A model generated the notes under the pieces. That model worked only from the letters and a program-made list of their open reading frames with translations. It had not been told where the DNA came from and ran no database searches. A stretch of DNA of 64,000 nt from Sesamum alatum. Lineage: Eukaryota > Streptophyta > Magnoliopsida > Lamiales > Pedaliaceae. The position numbers and the translations under genes were made by a program. Within the stretch, counting starts at the first letter, position 1; each line of letters begins with the position of its first letter. The stretch spans positions 22,925,636-22,989,635 of the forward strand of contig JACGWO010000002.1 of assembly GCA_034509735.1 (NCBI GenBank), read 5' to 3'. Below are positions 43,691-56,168 of the stretch, piece after piece.

Positions 43691-46517
43691 AGGTATGTTT
43701 GTTATTGAGATTAACATGATTACTAATTCTGCTTCCTGGGTATTGGATACCGATTGTGGAGCTCACATCTGTAATAATTTGCAAGTGCTGGAAAGAAGCA
43801 GAAAGCTAAGCAGGGACGAGGTCATGCTGAGGCTGGGTGATGGCAAGGCTATTGCTGCTGAAGCTGTAGGTCTAGTCCACTTAGTTGTTAGTGATCAAGT
43901 TAGGATAGAATTAAAAGATTGTTAATATGTACCTAGCATGATCAAGAATATCATTTCCACACCGTTGTTGGACAATGCTGGTTTTATGTTTATGATCAAT
44001 ATAAACTATTTTTATTTGATGAAGAATGGTTCTTCACATCTACTAGGTAAGCTTCATAATGGTCTTTATATTCTTCAACAGCTTGATTTGATCATGACGG
44101 CACAAAACAAACGAGAAATGGATAATCAAGAAAACATACAGATTTGGCCTACAAGGCTAGGTCACATCTCTCTAGATAGGATTAGGAGATTGGTGGACTC
44201 AAAGAGTCTAGAAATAGATGATTTGGGCCATCTACCAGCCACGAGTCTTGTCTAAAAGAGAAAATGACCAAGAAGCCCTTTGTTGGACAAAGCACGTTTG
44301 CTAGTGGTATGATGGATTTGATCCATTCAGACGTCTGTGGGCCACTAAATACTTAGGCCAGAGGAGGGTTTTCTTACTTCATAACCTTTACTGGTGATCA
44401 CTCATGGTATGGTTATGTTTACCTTATATGGTACAAGTCTGAGGCCTTTGGAAGGTTCAAATAGTTCAGGCCTGAAGTTGAAAACCAAACTCGTTGCAAA
44501 ATTAAAGCCCTTCGGTTGGACCGAGGTTGTGAGTATTTGAGTGGGAATTCATGGATTACCTAACAGAGAATGGGATTCTCTCAGTGGACTCCTCCCAGAA
44601 CGCCACAACTTAACGGCATCCCTAAAAGGAGGAATCGAACTTTATGGGACATGGTTCGATCCATGATGAGTTTTACCGAACTGCCCTTATCCTTCTGGGT
44701 TATGCTCTTGAGACGGCGGCCAAGTTAGTAAACATGGCGTCTTCTAAAACTATGGCCCAGACGCCATATCAGATATGACATAGCAACCCTACTTCCTACA
44801 AGTGTTTTAGATGTGGGGTAGTCCTGCATACGTCTAGAGACTAGTGGGAGACAAACTGGACTCGAGGTCTAGTTTGTGTAGGTTCATGGGTTATCCTAAG
44901 GAAACTGTGGGGCTATTATTTTTATGATCCTTCCGAGCAAAAGATTTTTATCTCGAGAAACACAGTGTTCTTGGAAAAGAGTTTTCCAGTGGATACCCAT
45001 CGTGAGGAATTGCTCCTTGAGGAGTCAAGTGAGGCGATACCTCAAACGGATGCAGCGACATAATCTGATCTGTAGTACCACTGACAATATTCCTGTCCTG
45101 ATAGGTATGGGTTTCTAGGTCTGACCGGTCAGTTGGAAAATGATTCCAAGACCTACAGAGAAGCGATGTCGGACATCGATTCGGGAAAATAAGTTGAGGC
45201 CATGAAATCCGAAATAGACTCTATGAATTCAAACAAGGTTTGGACCTTAATAAATCCACCCAAGGGTGTCAAGCCCGTTGGATGTAAATGGGTCTACCAA
45301 CATAAGCTTGGAGCTGACGGGGAGGTGACTACCTTAAGGCCAGACTTGTGGCAAAAGGTTATACTCAGCGGCCTGGGGTCAATTTTGAGGAAACTCATTC
45401 GTCTGTAGCCATGTCCAAGTCCATTCGGATTATGCTTTCCACAGCTGCATGGTATGACTATGAAACATGGCAGATGGACGTGAAAACTGCTTTCCTTAAT
45501 GACTTTGTTGACGAAGAGATCTATAGGATCAGTCGGAAGGTTTCACATTTGTTGGAGAATAGCAAAAGGTCTGTTATCTCCAAAGGTCCATCTATGGTCT
45601 CAAACAAGCTTCCCGAAGTTGGAATATCCGTTTTGATGAAGTCATACGGGGTTATGATTTCATCAAGAACGAGTTTGACCCTTGTATATACAAGAAGGTT
45701 AGGCAAGAGCTCGGTTGCGCTCCATTAAGGATTTGGGTGATGCTTCCTACATCCTAGGCATCAAGATTATCCGGGGTAGATCTAAAAGGATGTTAGGAAT
45801 GACCTGAACCTCGTATGTTGAGAAAGTATTGAAGAGATTCAAGATGGAAAACTCAAAACGAGGATTCCTTCCTATAAGGCATGGGGTTAAACTGTCCAAG
45901 AAGCAGTCTCCTAAGACTGATGAGGAAGTTAGAAGGATGGTTGACATCCCCTATGCTTCAGCCGCAGGCAACATACAACATGTTGTGTAGTGCACAAGGC
46001 CCGATGACGCCTTCGCTTTGAGCATAACAAGCAGATATCAAGCTTGTGCCGGTGAGGGTCACTGGAATGTAGTCAAGACCATTCTTAAGTGTATGAGAAG
46101 GACTAAAGATATGTTCTTGGTTTACGGTGGTGGAGAATTGATTCTGAAATGCTACAGCGATGCTAGATTCCAGTCTGATGACGATAATGTCAAGTTTCAA
46201 TCTGGATTTGTATTCAGGCTGAATGGTGGTGAGGTGGCTTAAAAAAGTTCCAAGCAGGATACCACATCTGATTCCACAACGAAAGCTGAGTTGAGTTGGG
46301 TGTAGTGCCTAACATTGTTGAGCTAGTAGTTATCTTCTATGATAACAACATGACTGTAGTGCAAGCGAAGGAACCAAGATTTCATCACTGATCTAAATAC
46401 ATTCTCAGACGCTACCATCTGAATAGAGAGATGGTGGGAGAGGTGACGTTCGGATGGACCGAGTCACATTGACAAAAAATACGGTAGCTCTGTTGGCCAA
46501 GCCAGTGTCGCAGGTTG
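43691..46517 (+). pseudogene. pol: Copia pol (protease, integrase, RT, RNase H), copy E
   Basis: Protease reads SWVLDTDCGAHIC, with DTG changed to DTD; TAA near 43923 replaces Tyr in CYYVPSM. Integrase N-terminus runs in 43938-44255, where the HHCC finger's first His is lost (WPTRLGH). Core and C-terminal pieces run to about 45000 with frame changes. RT is seen at 45202-45408 (KVWTLINPPKGVKPVGCKWVYQHKLG) and 45348-45728, but about 105 bp including the YVDD active site are deleted near 45715. RNase H continues at 46018-46242 (SITSRYQACAGEGHWN, YSDARFQSDDDN), then loses the EYIAASEAAKEAVW block. The reading is split at 46517 by a reversed A element and ends at 56093-56168. Confidence 0.87.
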
Positions 46518-48522
46518 TGAAAGATTGCGTGGATCGTCCCGGGAAAATTGCGTGAATGCGGAAGCGCAGTATAAAATAAAATTGCGGAATTTAAAACATG
46601 CTTTGAAATTAAAGAATACATTTCAAGGGGTGTGTCCTTGAAATTTTCCGGGTGTTTGGTGTATCTCATGAATTAACAATATGTAAGCAATCATGGAGGC
46701 CATAGGGTTGAAAAATAAAAGAGGCGAAAACGTAAAAAACCGAGACCTACCCGTTGTCGTTTTCGTCTTCAACGGCTACACGCGTTGTTCCCCATTTTGC
46801 ACCAAGATCTCGTTCTTGAGACCCTCCAAATCGTGACACACGATCCACCCACGTATCTTGCACGTCGTGCTAGCAACGAACAAGTATAAATTTATTGGAG
46901 TGGATGAATCAGCAACACGTTATGAATTAACGGTATTGATTCATCAATGTTCTAATGTTCCAAGAACAAGAGAACAAGAAATAAGTTTCTTGGAGAGTAG
47001 AAGAGAGAGAGGCGGACGAGAGAGGGGAGAGTGAGGGCCGAAAATAGTGTGTGTTGTGTGTGTGTTGGAATTTCATCAATCCCTCAAATAGTGCAAGGCT
47101 AGGGGTTTATATAGAGGAGGAGTTTAATCCTCTTTAAACTCCAACTCTTTAGAAGCTTACTTTGACTAGAATTTTTGACCTAGTCAAAGTCCTAGTCAAA
47201 GTAGAATTTGACCTTGTCAAATTCAATCCTAGCCTTTCATCTCTCCCATTAAATCTCTACCGTTAATTTAATTTAATGGAATATTTAAATCCTATTAAAT
47301 ATTCCAAAAGGCCGAATAAATATAATAAATAAATATTAATATTTATTCTAGGCCCATTAAATTAATTCCCTTAATAAATCTAATTTATTAATTTAATTTC
47401 TTTTATCAAATAGAAGGAATTAATTCTCCAAGAAAATATAGGACCCGATTAAATCCAATTTAATCGTTCCTTTAACTCAGATATTTAATTTCAAATTAAA
47501 TACTAAGTGTGTGCGTGGATAGTGGGTGACTCTTTAGGTTCACCTTTCAGCTAGACTTGGTCGGATTACTAGAATCCATCCGTTACCATGGGTGGCCATC
47601 TAGCAACGGTCCATGGCACTAGAGACTAGGTGAAATATTCGGGGATGAACATTTAGGCTCTAACAGTACACTTGTCCTTTTGTCTTCGGTCTCATAACTT
47701 AGGGTCTAGGGCACGAAAAATGCAGGTACCCATTTTGGACCTAAGTGTCGGTCTGTCCTTACTAAACACCGCAAGGGAAACCTTCCCTTCTGTTCAGTTA
47801 CTGTGGCCACAGATTTTAGAGACTAGACACAGAGCATATATGAGACTCAACTGTCAATGCCTTTTGACAGGAGACAGATCCTTTCCTGGAAACTACTGTC
47901 ACTCTGTACACCAGAGCTGCACTAGACATGGCTTATGACTACTCAAGAGTATTTTGGCAATCTCTCACCATATCTAAGATACAGACCTGATGTACAGGTA
48001 AACTCAGCAGTTCCTCAAGTCAAAGGACTTGACCTGTACCGTTGGAACCGGGAATACACGTCATACCTTGCTGACCATACTCAAGGTCCTCCGTAAGACA
48101 GTTCCCACGAGTCACCTCAGTCAGCTGCTTCCTAGCATGCTAACCCACTACCACTGCTTAGACGACCTTCGTCACCCGTCGATGAAATACGACAGCAGAT
48201 GCTTAGCGCAAGTCTCAAGGGGAATCTCAGTACCCATTTTCGAGATTCCTTGACTTGGAAATTTCCGGACTGATTCAGTAAGACTGATTTCATGGACCTA
48301 CCTCCAAGCGTAGTCCCAATCCCTGAAATCGATTCTCAGTCTGTGGGCTTTGTTTGCGTAGTGAACAGATATGTAATAGTAGATATAAGTGAACGTAAAC
48401 AAAGTGTTGCCATATGAATTTCACTTCTTTATTCATAAATGTTTTATCAAAGACCTGAAATTGTCTAGACATAGGTTACATATTCCCGCCAAAATTGGCT
48501 TACATGGTCACCCATTCTAACA
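46518..48522 (-). repeat. 3' LTR of reversed A element
   Basis: A 2,005-bp A LTR in reverse (TGAAAG...CTAACA). It is preceded by target repeat GGTTG (46513-46517) and followed by the reversed polypurine tract (48524-48533). W-box pairs in reverse lie at about 47156-47225 and the conserved block in reverse at about 47583-47640. Confidence 0.93.
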
Positions 48523-48538
48523 ATCTCCCACTTGACCT

Positions 48539-50198
48539 TTAAAGCCAATCGCCCATATGTCTAATCCCCATCTTCTCAAGATGTTGCGTATGAGCGCACT
48601 GCGACATAGGCTTTGTCAACGGATCTGCTGTGTTGTCTGCTGAGTTGACTCGGTCAATCCAAACGTGACCTCTTCCTACCATTTAGAATGTGTTTGGAAC
48701 GGTGATGAGATCTTGGTTCCTTTGCTTGCGCTATTGCACCGTTGTTATCACAGAAGATGACAACAGGCTCAGCGATGCTAGGCACCACACCCAACTCTTG
48801 GATGTAGTTTCTCATCCAAACCACTTCCTGAGCAGCTTCTGAAGCTGCTATGTATTCAGCCTCTGTAGTGGAGTCAGCAGTGGTTGCTTGCTTGGAACTT
48901 TTCCAAGCCACTACTCCTCCATTGAGCTTGAATACGTAACCCGATTGAGACTTGGCATCATCGTCATCAGACTGGAAATTAGCGTTGCTAAAGCCTTCCA
49001 GGATCCGCTCTCCATTGCCATAGACTAAGAACATTTCCTTAGTCCTCCTTAGGTACTTAAGGATGCCCTTAACAGCATTCCAATGTGCCTCTCCTGCACA
49101 GGACTGATATCTGCTTGTCACACTCAAAGCGTACGCAATGTCAGGCCTCATGCAGTGGACCGCATATTGGATGCTACCTACGACAGAATCATAGGGGATG
49201 ACTTTCATCCTTTCAAGTTCCTCATTAGTCTGTGGGATTGTTTCTTGGACAACTTGATCCCATGCCTCATGGGAAGGAATCCTCGTTTGGAGTTGTCCAT
49301 TCGATATCTCTTTAGGACTTTCTCCATATACGAGTTTTGGATGAGCCCTAACATCCTTTTAGATCTGTCCCTGAAAATCTGGATGCCTAGGATGTAGGAG
49401 GCTTCACCCAAGTCCTTCATGGAAAACTGGGTTGACAACCATGATTTTGTGTCTCCTAACATTCTAACGTCATTACCAATGAGTAGAATGTCAGCCACAT
49501 AAAGCACTAGGAACACTATTGAGCTCCCACTGACTTTCTTGTATACACAAGGGGTCGGATTCATTCTTGATGAAGTCATATCCCCGTATTACTTCATCAA
49601 AGCGAATGTTCCAACTTCGGGAGGCTTGTTTGAGGCCATAGATGGACTTCTGGAGACAACAGACCTTCTGTTCTTCTCCAGTGACCGTGAAACCCTCCGG
49701 CTGATCCATATAGATCTCTTCTTCAACGAAACCGTTGAGGAAGGCCTTTTTCACGTCCATCTGCCATGTCTCATAGTCATACCATGCTGCTATGGCGAGC
49801 AGGATCCGAATGGACTTAGCCATGGCTACTGGCGAGTAGGTATCCTCAAAATCGACCCCTGGTCGTTGAGTGTATCCCTTAGCTACAAGCTTAGCCTTAA
49901 AGGTTGTGACTTCTCCATTAACGCCACGGTTGCGCTTGTAGACCCACTTACAACCTACTGGCTTGACACCTTTCGGTGGATCTACAAGTCTCCAGACTTG
50001 ATTTTCGTTCATGGAGTCCATTTCGGTTTTCATGGCCTCAAGCCATTTCCTGGAGTCGATGTCAGACATCGCTTCTCCATATGTCTTAGGATCGTTATCC
50101 AAAAGATCGGTCGCTCCTAGAAAGCCATATCTCACTGGAGGTCTGGACTCTCTAGTGGACCTACGGAGAACGGGAACGTCAATGGTGACTGTGGGCGC
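48539..50198 (-). pseudogene. pol: RT and RNase H of the reversed A element
   Basis: On the minus strand, RT runs from about 50135 (RYGFLGATDLLDNDPKTYGEAMSDID, VKPVGCKWVYKR, VAKGYTQRPGVDF) to YGLKQASRSWNIRFDEV. A one-base insertion near 49553 then shifts the frame, and FLVLYVADILLIGND follows: the first Asp of YVDD is Ala. RNase H at 49208-48654 keeps the three motifs (FSNANFQ with Asp changed to Asn, TTEAEYIAASEAA, CDNNGAIAQAKE). The frame breaks within the SKHILRRYH segment by a deletion. A decayed tail reaches the polypurine tract. The gene is otherwise well preserved but catalytically impaired. Confidence 0.88.
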
Positions 50199-51378
50199 TC
50201 AATGTATCGGAGCCGGCGGTTCAGGGACCGAGGCTGGCCATTCCTGAGGTTGTCTTTCATGCCTAGCATGTTGGACTTCTCGAGGTTGGTCAGCCCTTCG
50301 TGTGTCTATCCTGAATCCTCTAGGTGAGGGTTCCGCGGCTATATCTGATGGCTGGATTCCATCACTTGATTCCTCAAGGATCAACTCATCAGGTTGGATA
50401 TCCTCCGGGAAGCCTTGCTCCAAGAACACTGCATTCCTTGAAACAAATACCTTTTGTTCCAAAGCGTCATAGAAGTAATAACCCACAGTTTCTTTAGGGT
50501 ATCCAATGAACCTGCATAAGCTAGACCCGGATTCTAGCTTATCTCCCACTAACCTCCTGACGTATGCGGGGCTACCCCACACTTTCAAGTAGTTATAGGA
50601 CGCAGTCTTGCCGTGCCATATCTCATACGGCGTTTGGGTCAATGCGCTGGTGGGCGCTAAATTCAACAATTTGGCCGCCGTTTCTAGTGTATAGTCGCAA
50701 AAGGATAAGGGCAATTTGGTAAAACTCATCATGGACCGAACCATGTCCAACAGGGTTCGATTTCTCCTTTCAGAGACACCATTTAATTGTGGTGTTCCGG
50801 GAGGTGTCCATTCTGATATTATACCATGTTCTTTTAGATAATCTAGGAACTCCGTACTAAGGTATTCACCGCCTCGGTCTGACCGTAGGACTTTAATTTT
50901 GCAGTTGGTCTGGTTCTCCACTTCAAGTCTGAATTCTTTAAACCTCTCAAGAGCTTCAGAGTTGTACCTCATTAGGTAAACATAACCATACCGTGAATGA
51001 TCATTGGTAAAGGTTATGAAGTCGGAAAACCCACCTCAGGCCTGCGTCCTTAGTGGTCCACATATCTGTATGGACCAAGTCCAACAGACCTGTGGCAAGC
51101 CTGCTTTGTCCTACAAAGGGCTTCTTGGTCATTTTCCCTCTTAGACAGGATTCACAAGTTAGTAGCTCACTCAAGTCCCATACCTCTAGGTTCTTTGAGT
51201 CTGCCAACTTTTTCATCCTATCTTTGGGATATGTGACCTAGCCTAGCGTGCCACAGTCGTGCGTTCCCGTTATTATCTAATTTACGTTTGTGTTGAGTGT
51301 CAAGAACGAAGTTCGTTTGTTGCAAGATATAGAGCCCGTTATTTAATGTACCAAGCAGATGAGCAATTCCACACCTCA
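50199..51378 (-). pseudogene. pol: Integrase of the reversed A element
   Basis: Minus strand 51216-51001 carries the N-terminal half (LVHTD, CESCLRGKMTKKPFVGQ) and 50972-50199 carries 257 codons of core and C-terminus. The core includes KVLRSDRGGEYLS, PPGTPQLNGVSERRNRTLLDM with catalytic Glu present, WGSPAYVRRLVGDK and the proline-rich linker. The HHCC His pair (HARLGH) lies just upstream in another frame (about 51260). A small frameshift near 51000-51040 separates the two halves at the FTDDHSRYGYVY segment. Of the integrases in the window this core is among the least damaged. Confidence 0.87.
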
Positions 51379-52558
51379 TCAAATAAAAGCAATTTTTATT
51401 GATCTAAACTCATAACCACTATTGTCCAACAATGGAATGGAAATGATGTTTTTAATCATACTAGGTACAAAATAAACTTGCTCTAATTCTATGCTAATGC
51501 TATCACTAATCACTAGAGTGGCGGATCCTACTGCTTCTGCCGAGATGGCCTTGCCATTCCCAAGCTTTAGGATCATGTCCCCGCTACCCAGTTTTTTGCT
51601 TCTTTTCAGCACCTGCAAGTCATTGCAAATGTGAGCTCCACAGCTGGTATCTAATACCCAAGAGGCAGAATTAGTGACCATGTTAACCTCAATCACAAAA
51701 ATACCTTGGTTCGAGAAGAGTTTGGGGCACTCTCTCTTCCAATGCCCTTTCTCATGGCAGTTGATACATAAGTCATATGCCTTTGACTGTTGCTTGGAGA
51801 CCTTTCCCTTTCCTTTGTCTTTCCCCTCTTTGGCAATGGGAACACTCTTAGCGTTCGTAGCTGCTTTGACGGCCTTTCCCTTCCCTTTCTTCTTTTTCCA
51901 ATGTCCGGCACCCTTGCCTTTCGTCTTGAAAGTCGAAGCACCTCCAAACAATACTGAAGGCGTGGACTTCTTAGTCGTTGCCTCGTATTGCACCAACATA
52001 TTAATCAACTCATGAATGCCCTTCTCAAGTGCGTTTATAGTTGACGATAAATTGGTCGAAGGAGGGTGGGAGTGACTGAAGGATCACATCTATGTACGTT
52101 TCATTGTCGAGACCTGCCTCTAGGTCCTCGAGCTTTTCCACCAGGGTAAGCATTTTAACCCCGTGCTCTTGTACAGAGGATCCTTCTGTCATTTTAGTTC
52201 CAAAGAACTCCTTGGTCGCGACATACCTAGTATGCCGGTCCGGGACTGCATAGCAATCCTTAAGGCGAGCCATAATGGAAGGGACATCGTCTAGCCTTTC
52301 ATACTGCTTCTGAATTTCATTCGTCATTGAAGCAAGTATGACGCTACGGACCTTCCGGTTATCCTTATGCCAAGTCTCGAACGTCTCACGTTCTTCTGGC
52401 GTGGATCGTTCCGGTAAGGTCCTAAGGAGAGGCTCGTCCATGACGTAGCCTTGGTTCTAATAATCCAGGACTATCCTGAGATTGCGCAACCAGTCGTTGT
52501 AATTGGTTCCATTGAATTTGTTTGTCTCAAGAATGGTTGAAAGTAGGTTCTTAGACAT
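51379..52558 (-). pseudogene. gag: gag and protease of the reversed A element
   Basis: Minus strand, start ATG at 52558 (MSKNLLSTILETNKFNGTNYNDWLRN split by position), with TAG in place of Glu in DYENQ near 52457. 52441-52025 gives MDEPLLRTL to DQFIVNY, then a small deletion shifts the frame. 52008-51379 gives MINMLVQYEATTKK, the basic linker, an intact zinc knuckle CINCHEKGHWKREC and protease LDTSCGAHIC, with DTG changed to DTS. It is the best preserved gag in the window: only one nonsense codon and one frameshift are seen. Confidence 0.88.
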
Positions 52559-53544
52559 TTTAAAATCTACATTTTAAAAAACAGTACGCGATCAGCAGAA
52601 AATAAAGACGGTGGTTTGACAAAAATAATTAAATGCTTGGACTTTAGTTATTTAATCCTCCCACTATTTTTACGAAAACACGATACTCTCAAACGTGATT
52701 TTCGGGAAATTCTTTCCTAGTGGGCTTGGGATCCACAGCGATTTTTCGCATACCCCGCTTTTACGATTTGCATGAAAAAGATCCTGTGGGAGGTATTCCA
52801 TACCATTCTCGTTCCACGAGATTCCCAAGATTACTGCCTCACCCTTTCACATTATCCCGAGGACTCCAAGCGAATCATGCTAATTGGGCGTTAGACCCAA
52901 CCCAATCGACCGAGCCACAGACCCACTAGTACCCCCACGACTCGTGAGACAGGTAACAGCAGCCCATTTTTCGTTCCTGACATAGTGCAGCTTCTTTTAA
53001 GTACAATAACGTGCCACGACTTGTGAGACCACGCTATTGACCTAAAACAGCTTCCTCACTATGCCATGGATTGGAAGGCATGGACAGACTCCTAGAGTTC
53101 ATGTCCATTTTGTCTAGGGTCTAATATTTCAATATTGGTCCAACCAATGTGAGAGTAGTAAATGACCGAGATCTCATAATAAATAAACATTCACACATTC
53201 ATCCATCATGCGTAAATTAAACCATCCATGGCAGTTATATGATAAATAAAAAACCCATTCATCCATCATAATAACCACATGCAAAATTAAAGCCTAGCAT
53301 GCCCCTGTTGGATGATCACGAGCCTGAATCCTATGTGACCCACTGAGCCCGCAGTGGATCTATGGTCAATCTAGGGTTGGTCCTATACTATTACATTAAT
53401 AGTAACCCAATCATCATGCTGATGGCCTTGGTCTCTTTTCTCTTTCTTCACTTCATGGAAAACTCCAAGGGACCTCCCGTCTGGGCTCTCCATGTGATAC
53501 TTCCTTCTTCTCCACCAATTACAAAAATAGAAACCTCACTCCTC
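52559..53544 (-). other. Leader of the reversed A element, distal half missing
   Basis: Read in reverse this matches 31560-32554 of the full A element, including both palindromes (52936-52946 and 53015-53025). It stops at 'aggagtgaggtttc' and joins foreign sequence at 53544/53545. The roughly 1.1 kb that should follow, with the GC-rich island and primer binding site, are absent. Confidence 0.88.
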
Positions 53545-54056
53545 ACGCCTTCGCTTTGAGCATAACAAGCAGATATCAAGCTTGTGCCGGTGAGGGTCAC
53601 TGGAATGTAGTCAAGACCATTCTTAAGTGTATGAGAAGGACTAAAGATATGTTCTTGGTTTACGGTGGTGGAGAATTGATTCTGAAATGCTACAGCGATG
53701 CTAGATTCCAGTCTGATGACGATAATGTCAAGTTTCAATCTGGATTTGTATTCAGGCTGAATGGTGGTGAGGTGGCTTAAAAAAGTTCCAAGCAGGATAC
53801 CACATCTGATTCCACAACGAAAGCTGAGTTGAGTTGGGTGTAGTGCCTAACATTGTTGAGCTAGTAGTTATCTTCTATGATAACAACATGACTGTAGTGC
53901 AAGCGAAGGAACCAAGATTTCATCACTGATCTAAATACATTCTCAGACGCTACCATCTGAATAGAGAGATGGTGGGAAGAGGTGACGTTCGGATGGACCG
54001 AGTCACATTGACAAAAAATACGGTAGCTCTGTTGGCCAAGCCAGTGTCGCAGGTTG
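53545..54056 (+). pseudogene. pol: Duplicate of copy E RNase H fragment inside the reversed A element
   Basis: These 512 bp repeat 46007-46517 of copy E with a single one-base length difference that I can see (gtgggaagagg against gtgggagagg). They include the YSDARFQSDDDN segment and the same stop codons, and end at the same target repeat GGTTG (54052-54056) directly before an A LTR. The fragment does not belong in the leader of the A element. It makes the following LTR look like a solo LTR sitting in copy E. Confidence 0.93.
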
Positions 54057-56092
54057 TGAAAGATTGCGTGGATCGTCCCGGGAAAATTGCGGGAATGCGG
54101 AAGCGCGGTATAAAATAAAATTGCGGAATTTAAAACATGCTTTTAAATTAAAGAACACGTTTCAAGGGTTGTGCCCTTGAAATTTCCCGGGTGTTTGGTA
54201 TATCTCATGAATTAACAATATGTAAGCAATCATGGAGGCCATAGGGTTGAAAAATAAAAGAGGCGAAAACGTAAACCGAGACCTACCCGTTGTCGTTTTC
54301 GTCTCCAACAGCTACACGCGTTGTTCCCCGTTTTGCACCAAGATCTCGTTCTTGAGACCCTCCAAATCGTGACACACGATCCACCCACGTATCTTGCACG
54401 TCGTGCTAGCAACGAACAAGTATAAATTATTGGAGTGGATGAATCAGCAACACGTTATGAATTAACGGTATTGATTCATCAATGTTCTAATGTTCCAAGA
54501 ACAAGACAACAAGAAAAGAGTTTCTTGGAGAGTAGAAGAGAGAGAGGCGGACGAGAGAGGGGAGAGTGAGGGCCGAAAATAGTGTGTGTTGTGTGTGTGT
54601 TGGAATTTCATCAATCCCTCAAATAGTGTAAGGCTAGGGGTTTATATAGAGGAGGAGTTTAATCCTCTTTAAACCCCAACTCTTTAGAAGCTTACTTTGA
54701 CTAGGATTTTGACCTAGTCAAAGTCCTAGTCAAAGTAGAATTTGACCTTGTCAAATTCAATCCTAGCCTTTCATCTCTCCCATTAAATCTCTATCGTTAA
54801 TTTAATTTATTGGAATATTTAAATCCTATTAAATAATCCAAAAGGCCAAATAAATATAATAAATAAATATTAATATTTATTCTAGGCCCATTAAATTAAT
54901 TCCCTTAATAAATCCAATTTATTAATTTAATTCCTTTTATCAAATAGAAGGAATTAATTCTCGAAGAAAATATAGGACCCGATTAAATCCAATTTAATCA
55001 TTCCTTTAATTCAATATTTAATTCCAAATTAAATACTAAGTGTGTGTGTGGATAGTATGTGACTCTTTAGGTTCACCTTTCAGTTAGACTTGGTTGGATT
55101 CCTAGAATCCGTCCATTACCATGGGTGGCCATCTAGCAACGGTCCATGGCACTAGAGACTAGGTGAAATATTCGGGGATGAACATTTAGGCTCTAACAGT
55201 ACACTTTTCCTTCTGTCTTCGGTCTCATCACTTAGGGTCTAGGGCACGGAAAATGCAGGTACCGATTTTGGACCTAAGTGTCGGTCAGGTCCTTACTAAA
55301 CGCCGCAAGGGAAACCTTCCCTTCTGTTCAGTTACTGTGGCCACAAATTTTAGGGACTAGACACAGAGCATATATGAGACTCAACTGTCAATGCCTTTTG
55401 ACAGGAGACAGATCATTTCTTGGAAACTACTGTCACTCTGTACACCAGAGCTGCACTAGACATGGCTTATGACTACTCAAGAGTATTTTGGCAATCTCTC
55501 ACCATATCAAACATACTGACCTAATGTACAGGTAAACTCAGCAGTTCCTCAAGTCAAAGGACTTGACCTGTACCGTTGGAACCGGGAATACACATCATAC
55601 CTTGCTGACCATACTTAAGGTCCTCCATAAGACTGTTCCCGCGAGTCACCTCAGTCAGCTACTTCCTAGCATGCTAACCCACTACCTCAGTCAGCTGCTC
55701 CCTAGCATGCTAACCCACTAACACTGCTTAGACGACCTTCGTCACCCATCGATGAAATACGACAGCAGATGCTTAGCGCAAGTCTCAAGGGGAATCTCGA
55801 TACCCATTTTCGAGATTTCTTGACTTGGAGATTTTCGGACTAATTCGGTAAGACTGATTTCATGGACCTACCTCCAAGCGTAGTCCCAGTCCCCGAAATC
55901 GATTCTCAGTCCGTGGGCTTTGTTTGCGTAGTGAACAGATATGTAATAGCAGATATAAGTGAACGTAAACAAAGTGTTGCCATATGAATTTCACTTCTTT
56001 ATTCATAAATGTTTTATCAAAGACCTGAAATTGTCTAGACATAGGTTACATATTCCCGCCAAAATTGACTTACATGGTCACCTATTCTAACA
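54057..56092 (-). repeat. A LTR in reverse, right end of the reversed A element
   Basis: A 2,036-bp LTR (TGAAAG...CTAACA) with GGTTG on both sides (54052-54056 and 56093-56097). It differs from the 46518-48522 LTR at many sites (nine by eye in the first 165 bp). It also has a 36-bp tandem duplication at 55649-55684 and 55685-55720. W-box pairs in reverse lie at about 54702-54757. Confidence 0.92.
55649..55720. repeat. 36-bp tandem duplication in LTR
   Basis: Two near-identical 36-bp units beginning 'cctcagtcagct' are present here; the partner LTR (about 48116-48151) has one. Confidence 0.85.
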
Positions 56093-56168
56093 GGTTGCTC
56101 ATACTCAGCATGTTGGGAAGATGGGTTTCAGGGTCATGAGTTATTGGCTTTTAGGTCAAGTGGGAGAT
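56093..56168 (+). pseudogene. pol: End of copy E pol and polypurine tract
   Basis: Copy E resumes after the reversed A element with the equivalent of SHTQHVGKMGFR (tcatactcagcatgttggg), then 'ttttaggtcaagtgggaga'. The polypurine tract AAGTGGGAGA is at 56158-56167, directly before the next LTR. The GGTTG target repeat lies at 56093-56097. Confidence 0.85.

Noticed and set aside
47672..47938. Recurrent 64-88 codon frames around the LTR U3 block (also 29052, 37173, 55278)
   Set aside because: They recur because the LTRs are copies of each other. Frames differ in start, length and stops, and the positions are transcriptional control sequence.
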